Assembly (NCBI GenBank): GCA_963707965.1
Contig: CAVPRR010000004.1
Coordinates: 186,001 to 250,000 of the forward strand
Origin: VRUE01 sp963707965
Lineage (GTDB): Bacteria > Actinomycetota > Thermoleophilia > Solirubrobacterales > 70-9
DNA length: 64,000 bases
Reading direction: 5' to 3'
Part shown: positions 56,760-64,000 of the stretch, piece after piece
How the letters are laid out: each line of letters opens with the position of its first letter
How positions within the stretch are numbered: position 1 is the stretch's first letter
Position numbers and translations under genes: made by a program
The notes under the pieces: generated by a model
Seen by the model: the letters and a program-made list of their open reading frames with translations, nothing else
What the model was told of the DNA's origin: nothing
Database searches by the model: none

Positions 56760-57756
56760 ACCGACGCCTCCCGCGGGCGACTTTCTGGCAACGCCCTTTG
56801 AGATAGGCGGAGTGCCGATCGCCAACCGGGTGCTGCTGGCACCGTTGGCGGGGATCGGCAACTGGTTCGTCCGACTCCAGGCGAAAAGGCACGGTGCCGG
56901 ACTCGCAGTCTCGGAGATGATCTCCAGCTTTGGCCTGCACCACCGCAACGAACGCACCCTGCGAGAGTTGATGCGGATCCATCCCGACGAGCATCCGGTA
57001 TCGGTACAGCTCTTCGGCCACGATCCCGATGTGATGCGCTCCGGGGCGGCGATCGCCGCAGGTGCCGGCGCCGATCTGATCGACATCAACATGGGCTGCC
57101 CGGTGAGAAAGGTGCGCAAGACGGGTGCCGGCGTCGAGCTGCTCGGCGATCCCGAGCTGGCGCTGGCGCTGGTTCGCGCCGCGGCCGAGGGCAGCCGCCT
57201 GCCGGTGACGGTGAAGCTGCGCTCCGGGCTGCACCCGGGTGACAGCTCCGGCTTCGAGCTAGCCATTCGCCTCGCCGAGGAGGGTGGGATCGCGGCGATC
57301 GCGTTCCACCCGCGTGACGCCAAGACCGCTCACGCGGGGAGCCCCGACTACGCGCTCACCCGCGAGCTGGTCGACCGGGTGGACGTGCCGGTGATCGTGT
57401 CCGGGGGGCTGAGGAGCGCCGAGGCGGCGCGCCGGGCCGCTCAGGAATCGGGAGCCGACGCCGTGATGATCGCTCGCGGCGCGCTGGGCAACCCGTGGGT
57501 TTTCGAAGAGCTGACGGGCCGGCGCACGGAGCCGCCGGGGCGGGGGGAGATCGTCGCTGAGCTGCTCTGGACGATCGATCGCGCCGAGGAGCACTTCGGT
57601 TCCGAGCGAGCGAGTCGCTACCTGCGGAAGTTCTATCCCTGGTATGTGGATTGGCTTGACGCTCCAGCCGCGGTCGCCGATGAGCTGCAGCGGAGCGACC
57701 TGTCCCGCGCAAGGGAGCTGATCGCGGGCTTCGCCAAGCCCGTGGCGGTTCCGTAG
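56743..57756 (+). CDS. dusB: tRNA-dihydrouridine synthase
   Basis: 337-aa FMN enzyme. LAPLAGIGNWFVR, the catalytic Cys119 in DINMGCPVRKV, KLRSG and ARGALGNPW all match the Dus family, DusB-like. It reduces uridines in tRNA D-loops. Start ATG 56743 lies within coaX, so the two are co-translated. A strong promoter for greA follows. Confidence 0.93.
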   Translation: MRGTRKPTPPAGDFLATPFEIGGVPIANRVLLAPLAGIGNWFVRLQAKRHGAGLAVSEMISSFGLHHRNERTLRELMRIHPDEHPVSVQLFGHDPDVMRSGAAIAAGAGADLIDINMGCPVRKVRKTGAGVELLGDPELALALVRAAAEGSRLPVTVKLRSGLHPGDSSGFELAIRLAEEGGIAAIAFHPRDAKTAHAGSPDYALTRELVDRVDVPVIVSGGLRSAEAARRAAQESGADAVMIARGALGNPWVFEELTGRRTEPPGRGEIVAELLWTIDRAEEHFGSERASRYLRKFYPWYVDWLDAPAAVADELQRSDLSRARELIAGFAKPVAVP

Positions 57757-57810
57757 CGCCGTTCGTTCCCGCTGCCGGGAATCGCCAGGTCTCGCTGAGA
57801 TGAGCCCTTC

Positions 57811-57837
57811 TTGCCGGGGTTGAGCCCCCGCTATAAT
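57811..57837 (+). promoter_or_regulatory. greA promoter with perfect TATAAT
   Basis: TATAAT at 57832-57837 is the only perfect consensus -10 box noticed in the window. TTGCCG (57811-57816, 15-bp spacer) or TTCTTG (57808-57813, 18-bp spacer) could be the -35 element. Transcription should start near 57844, giving a leader of about 104 nt. Confidence 0.7.
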
Positions 57838-57850
57838 CCCGCGACTTCTG

Positions 57851-57894
57851 GCCCAGGTGCGGCGATGCTGAAGCCGTCGCGCCCGGGCGTTTTT
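57851..57894 (+). terminator. intrinsic terminator/attenuator in the greA leader
   Basis: GCCCAGGTGCGGC (57851-57863) pairs with GTCGCGCCCGGGC (57876-57888) over 13 positions with one mismatch and two G-U pairs, followed by five T (57890-57894). It lies between the TATAAT promoter and the greA start at 57948, so most transcripts may end as a 45-50 nt RNA. Confidence 0.65.
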
Positions 57895-57947
57895 GAGTTT
57901 GGGAGCCGTTCCCGCCCTGTTCAACAAACCAAAGCGAGGTCAGCACA

Positions 57948-58427
57948 GTGACTCGGCAGGCTGTAATCACACCGGAGGGGCTCGAGAAGCTCAAAGAGGA
58001 GATCGAGTTCCTCTCGACCGCCAAACGGCGTGAGGTCGCAGGGCGGATCAAGGAAGCCCGCGAGTTCGGCGACATCTCGGAGAACGCCGAGTACGACGAC
58101 GCCAAGAACGAGCAGGCGCTGCTCGAGCAGCGGATCGCGCAGCTCGAAGAGAGGCTGCGCCGGGCAACGGTGATCGACAAGAAGGACGTGAGCACCGACA
58201 AGGTGACGTTCGGCTCGATCGTTCACGTCAAGGACCAGAAGACCGGCGACTCCCAGAAGTTCCAGATCGTCGGCTCCACCGAGGCGGATCCGCTCGAGCA
58301 GAAGCTCTCCAATGAGTCGCCGATCGGCAAAGCGCTGGTCGGCCGCAAGCGAAACGACGTGGTGTCCGTCGAGGTTCCGCGCGGCCCCAAGAAGAAACTC
58401 AAGATCACCAAGATCGAGACCGCGTAA
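57948..58427 (+). CDS. greA: transcription elongation factor GreA
   Basis: 159 aa. N-terminal coiled coil with the acidic tip GDISENAEYDDAKNEQ that reaches the RNA polymerase active site, then the C-terminal FKBP-like domain (FGSIVHVKD, SPIGKALVGRKRND). It rescues backtracked polymerase by stimulating RNA cleavage. GTG 57948. Its leader holds a terminator, suggesting attenuation or autoregulation. Confidence 0.96.
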   Translation: MTRQAVITPEGLEKLKEEIEFLSTAKRREVAGRIKEAREFGDISENAEYDDAKNEQALLEQRIAQLEERLRRATVIDKKDVSTDKVTFGSIVHVKDQKTGDSQKFQIVGSTEADPLEQKLSNESPIGKALVGRKRNDVVSVEVPRGPKKKLKITKIETA

Positions 58428-58435
58428 CGGTCCAA

Positions 58436-58441
58436 TAGGCT
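58436..58441 (+). promoter_or_regulatory. leaderless -10 box TAGGCT
   Basis: TAGGCT ends 7 nt before the lysS ATG, 9 bp after the greA stop. Confidence 0.45.
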
Positions 58442-58448
58442 CGCGTCG

Positions 58449-59927
58449 ATGAGCGAGCCCGACGAGCAGCATCTCTCCGACGTTCTTCGCGATAGGCGCG
58501 AGAAGCTGGAGCGCATCCGCGAGGCGGGGATCGAGCCGTTCCCGCACGAGTTCGCCGACCGCGAGGACATCGCCGAGGTGCGCGCCGCGCACGAGGGACT
58601 GGCGGCCGGAATCGAGACCGACTCACGGCATCGGGTTGCCGGGCGCATCGTTGCCCGCCGTGGCCACGGTAAGGCCGCTTTCCTCGACCTCCGGGACGGC
58701 AGCGGGCAGATCCAGCTCCACGCTCGCAGGGACCTGCTCGGCCCCGAGGCGTTCGAGCTGCTCGTCGACCTCGACCTCGGCGATTTCGTTGGCGTAGAGG
58801 GCACGGCGCTGGCGACCACCCGCGGCGGTGAGCTCTCGCTCGCGATAGACCACTGGCGCCTGCTGGCCAAGAGCCTGCGGCCGCCGCCGGACAAGTTTCA
58901 TGGCCTCGAGGACGTCGAGACCCGCTACCGGCACCGCGAGCTGGACCTGCTGGCCAACGAGGAGAGCCGCCGCGTCTTCGCGCTCCGCGCCCGCACGATC
59001 GGCGAGACGCGGCGCTGGCTCGACGATCACGGCTTCGTGGAGGTCGAGACACCGGTTCTGCAGCCGCTCTACGGCGGTGCCCTGGCCCGCCCCTTCGTCA
59101 CACACCACAACGCGCTCGATCGCGACTTCTACCTGCGGATCGCCACCGAGCTGTACCTGAAGCGGCTGGTGGTGAGCGGCATCGACCGGGTCTACGAGCT
59201 GGGCAAGGACTTTCGCAACGAGGGCGTCTCCCACAAGCACAACCCCGAGTTCACGATGCTCGAGTGGTACGAGGCCTACGCCGACTACGAGAAGACCGCC
59301 CATGATCTGGAGCTGCTCGTCGCCGAGGTCGCCGAGCGGGTCCTGGGGACCACGGAGGTGGAGCGCGACGGGGTGAAGATCGACCTCGCGCCACCGTGGC
59401 GGCGGGTGACACTGCGCGAGGCGGTCCGCGAGCGGACCGGCATCGATGTCGCCGACCACCCGACCCGCGAGGCGCTGGCCGCCGCGATGGGCAGCGAGCC
59501 CGATCCGGCCGAGGGCTGGGGCAAGCTGGTCGATGGCCTGCTCTCCAGGTCGGTCGAGCCGGAGCTGGTCCAGCCGACCTTTGTCCTCGACTACCCGGTC
59601 GAGCTCTCGCCGTTCGCCAAGGCGCACCGGTCCGAATCGGGTTTGGTCGAGCGCTGGGAGGCGTTTGCCGGTGGGATCGAGATCGCCAACTCGTTCACCG
59701 AGCTGAACGACCCCGATGAGCAGCGGCGCCGCTTCGAGCAGCAGGCGGCCGAGCTGGCGCGGGGCGACGAAGAGACGCAGCCCTACGACGAGGCGTTCCT
59801 CGAGGCACTGGAGTACGGGATGCCTCCGACTGGCGGTGTCGGGCTCGGGATCGACCGGCTGGTGATGACCCTGACCGGCGCTCGCAGCCTGCGCGAGGTG
59901 GTCCTTTTTCCCGCGATGCGCTCCTAG
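58449..59927 (+). CDS. lysS: class II lysyl-tRNA synthetase
   Basis: 492 aa. OB-fold anticodon-binding domain at 50-150, then class II catalytic core: motif 2 region DFRNEGVSHKHNPEFTMLEWYEAY, and motif 3 GVGLGIDRLVMTLTGARSLREV. It charges tRNA-Lys. No frameshift or missing motif seen. It has a probable own leaderless promoter and precedes clpC. Confidence 0.96.
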   Translation: MSEPDEQHLSDVLRDRREKLERIREAGIEPFPHEFADREDIAEVRAAHEGLAAGIETDSRHRVAGRIVARRGHGKAAFLDLRDGSGQIQLHARRDLLGPEAFELLVDLDLGDFVGVEGTALATTRGGELSLAIDHWRLLAKSLRPPPDKFHGLEDVETRYRHRELDLLANEESRRVFALRARTIGETRRWLDDHGFVEVETPVLQPLYGGALARPFVTHHNALDRDFYLRIATELYLKRLVVSGIDRVYELGKDFRNEGVSHKHNPEFTMLEWYEAYADYEKTAHDLELLVAEVAERVLGTTEVERDGVKIDLAPPWRRVTLREAVRERTGIDVADHPTREALAAAMGSEPDPAEGWGKLVDGLLSRSVEPELVQPTFVLDYPVELSPFAKAHRSESGLVERWEAFAGGIEIANSFTELNDPDEQRRRFEQQAAELARGDEETQPYDEAFLEALEYGMPPTGGVGLGIDRLVMTLTGARSLREVVLFPAMRS

Positions 59928-59962
59928 GGCGGACTAGGGGGTCCCCAGAAGCCCGCTACGAG

Positions 59963-59979
59963 CGGTAATTCGCTTACCG
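59963..59979. promoter_or_regulatory. dyad upstream of clpC
   Basis: CGGTAA (59963-59968) and TTACCG (59974-59979) flank TTCGC, 125-141 bp before the clpC start. It matches neither CIRCE, HAIR nor the ClgR box as read by eye. The rest of the 176-bp gap shows no gene. Confidence 0.35.
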
Positions 59980-60103
59980 GGGCGGGGTGGGCGCGCTCGG
60001 TATCGTTTAAAGGGTAGATGGGCGCTTCCCGATATCCGAAGGGCGCCTCCGGTACTTCGGCCGGCAAACCGCGTTTTGACTAAGTGAGAAGCTGAGGAAG
60101 CTT

Positions 60104-62686
<2,583 letters not shown>

Positions 62687-62703
62687 GCCAGAGCGACGCC
62701 ACA

Positions 62704-63840
62704 ATGGCCGAGCCCGGGCGCAGCGCGATCGGCACCTGGAGTGGCGGCAGGTTCATGCGCTTCGGCGAGGCGGTCCCAGAGGAAAGGCTGGAGGCGTTGC
62801 TGCGCCCCGGCGAGGGGATCGACACGGTTCTCACCGCCGATGTCTACGGCCAGGGTGAGGCGGACCGCCTGCTGGGGCGCGCACTGCGCGGTGCCCCGGG
62901 GGGCGACCGCTGCCTGGCGGGCGCCGTGGGGCACGATTTCTACCGCGGCGAGCGGGACGGCCCGCGCGGCTTTCCCCGCTTCACAGACCCCGAGCTGCGC
63001 GGCGCGGGCGAGTACGCGGGCTATCTGCGGATGGCCACCGAGCGCAGCCTGGAGCGGATCGGCGCTGAGCGCTTCGACCTGCTCCTCCTCCACAATCCCG
63101 ACCGGATCGGCTATTCGAGCGAAGCGGTGTGGGACGGGATGGAGGCGCTGCGCGCGGCGGGGCTGACCGCGCAGATCGGTGTCGCGCCGGGCCCGGCCAA
63201 CGGCTTTACCCTCGACCTGATCTCCTGCATCGAGCGCTTCGGGGACCGGATCGACTGGGCGATGATCATCCTCAACCCGTTTGAGCCCTGGCCCGGGGAG
63301 ATGTGCCTGGACGCTGCGGCCCGCCACGGGGTCAGGGTGATCACGCGGGTGGTCGACTACGGCGGCATGTTCTGGGGCGATCTGCGACCCGGCATGGAGC
63401 TCGCGGCTGGGGACCACCGGGCATTCCGCCCCAGGGGCTGGATCGAGACCGGGCTTCAGAAGCTGGAGCGGATCGCTCCGATCGCCGAGCGGACCGGACT
63501 GACGACGATCCAGCTTGCCTGCCAGTGGAATCTTGCCCACCCGGCGGTTGGGTGCGTCGTGCCCACTCTGATTCAGGAGGCGGGGCCCGGGGCACGCCCG
63601 ATCGAGGAGAAGCGGGCCGAGCTCGCCGCGCTGCCGGGCGAGCAGCTCCTCTCCGCCGAGGACGTTGCGGAGATCCGCTCGATCGGGGACAACGCCGGCT
63701 GCATGGCGTTGAAGGGGGCCAGCCCCGGGCACGAGGGCGAAGAGCGCGCCGACGCCTGGGCCCTCGACGAGGGACTGATCGCCGTGGGAAAGCGCTGGGG
63801 CATCGAGCCCGACCGCGACCTCGCTGCGCTGGCGACCTGA
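62704..63840 (+). CDS. aldo/keto reductase family protein
   Basis: 378 aa. The barrel has D46 and Y48 in TADVYGQGEAD and H130 in LLLLHNPD, as in the AKR catalytic tetrad. The Lys strand, usually iATK, reads LAGAVGHDF with no Lys, so classical catalysis may be impaired or another residue may substitute. Later motifs (TTIQLACQWNLAHPAV, CVVPTLIQ) are family-like. Begins 17 bp after clpC. Confidence 0.82.
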   Translation: MAEPGRSAIGTWSGGRFMRFGEAVPEERLEALLRPGEGIDTVLTADVYGQGEADRLLGRALRGAPGGDRCLAGAVGHDFYRGERDGPRGFPRFTDPELRGAGEYAGYLRMATERSLERIGAERFDLLLLHNPDRIGYSSEAVWDGMEALRAAGLTAQIGVAPGPANGFTLDLISCIERFGDRIDWAMIILNPFEPWPGEMCLDAAARHGVRVITRVVDYGGMFWGDLRPGMELAAGDHRAFRPRGWIETGLQKLERIAPIAERTGLTTIQLACQWNLAHPAVGCVVPTLIQEAGPGARPIEEKRAELAALPGEQLLSAEDVAEIRSIGDNAGCMALKGASPGHEGEERADAWALDEGLIAVGKRWGIEPDRDLAALAT

Positions 63841-63961
63841 CACGGTCTCCGCCGCCGGAAGCGTTCCTGCACCACCGCCATCATCGCCGTTTCCACCTCT
63901 TACGGGGGCGGCATTCCGGGGCGGAAGCAGCCGGGAATTGCGGTGCGCGACGCGCGACCGC

Positions 63962-63990
63962 TTGACAAGAGCCATTCCGACCTGTCCACT
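63962..63990 (+). promoter_or_regulatory. candidate promoter at the window edge
   Basis: A perfect -35 TTGACA (63962-63967) is followed after 17 bp by TCCACT (63985-63990), a weak -10. The region 63841-64000 has no gene; the downstream gene would lie outside the window. Confidence 0.35.
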
Positions 63991-64000
63991 AGGAATTCGC

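Noticed and set aside
59963..59979. ClgR operator before clpC
   Set aside because: The order of half-sites (GCG then CGC) is the reverse of the CGC-N5-GCG pattern I know for ClgR.

Overview
The window is high-GC bacterial DNA with almost no spare space between genes. Several features point to a deep-branching actinobacterium, most likely class Thermoleophilia (Solirubrobacterales-like): the block tilS-hpt-ftsH-folP-folB-folK followed by coaX, dus, greA, lysS and clpC; an actinobacterial-type integration host factor (mIHF); a type III glutamine synthetase; an extracellular subtilase ending in an Ig-like FxCxxDG repeat; and frequent GTG and TTG starts. This is an inference from gene content; no rRNA or tRNA gene is visible here.

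Layout. 1-4.6 kb: end of a truncated gene, two small overlapping unknown genes, mIHF (-), an alpha-oxoamine synthase (-) divergent from a GNAT-fold acyltransferase (+), and a 90-aa protein. 4.7-7.9 kb: an AlkA-type DNA glycosylase and a PAS-GAF-GGDEF-EAL cyclic-di-GMP enzyme. 7.9-12.1 kb: a nitrate/sulfonate-type ABC importer (-), a TauE/SafE exporter (+) and an Rrf2 regulator, which together look like a sulfur-compound module. 12.1-19.1 kb: envelope and stress genes (bactofilin-like membrane protein, MoxR/CoxE-like VWA pair with a cysteine-rich 63-aa partner, lipoprotein, Ca2+/Na+ antiporter, Bcp peroxiredoxin operon). 19.2-31.6 kb: acyl-CoA dehydrogenase with a TetR-type operator, TypA, cold-shock protein, extracellular subtilase, VTT membrane protein, RecD2, small proteins, RlmN. 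31.7-41.6 kb: P450, nitrilase-type hydrolase, BBE-like oxidase, GSIII, a FadN-type beta-oxidation fusion, sirtuin and HAD phosphatase. 41.7-48.2 kb: unknown protein, three-domain peptidoglycan hydrolase, nucleoside phosphorylase, ammonium transporter and PII. 48.3-63.8 kb: a MerR-HTH/class III cyclase, then the conserved tRNA/purine/protease/folate/CoA/transcription/translation/chaperone block, ending with an aldo-keto reductase.

How it works together. Nitrogen handling (GSIII, Amt, PII) and fatty-acid handling (acyl-CoA dehydrogenase, FadN-type enzyme, sirtuin) recur through the middle. Proteostasis (FtsH, ClpC, TypA, Csp, GreA) fills the right end.

Regulatory signals read directly from the sequence include: a TANNNT-like hexamer 6-8 nt before the start codon of more than a dozen genes, implying widespread leaderless mRNAs; an intrinsic terminator between a perfect TATAAT box and greA; a 99-bp nested palindrome between ftsH and folP; a 47-bp dispersed palindromic element; and several operator-like dyads. 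No CRISPR array, IS element, prophage or defence island was recognised. No gap between genes exceeds about 250 bp.
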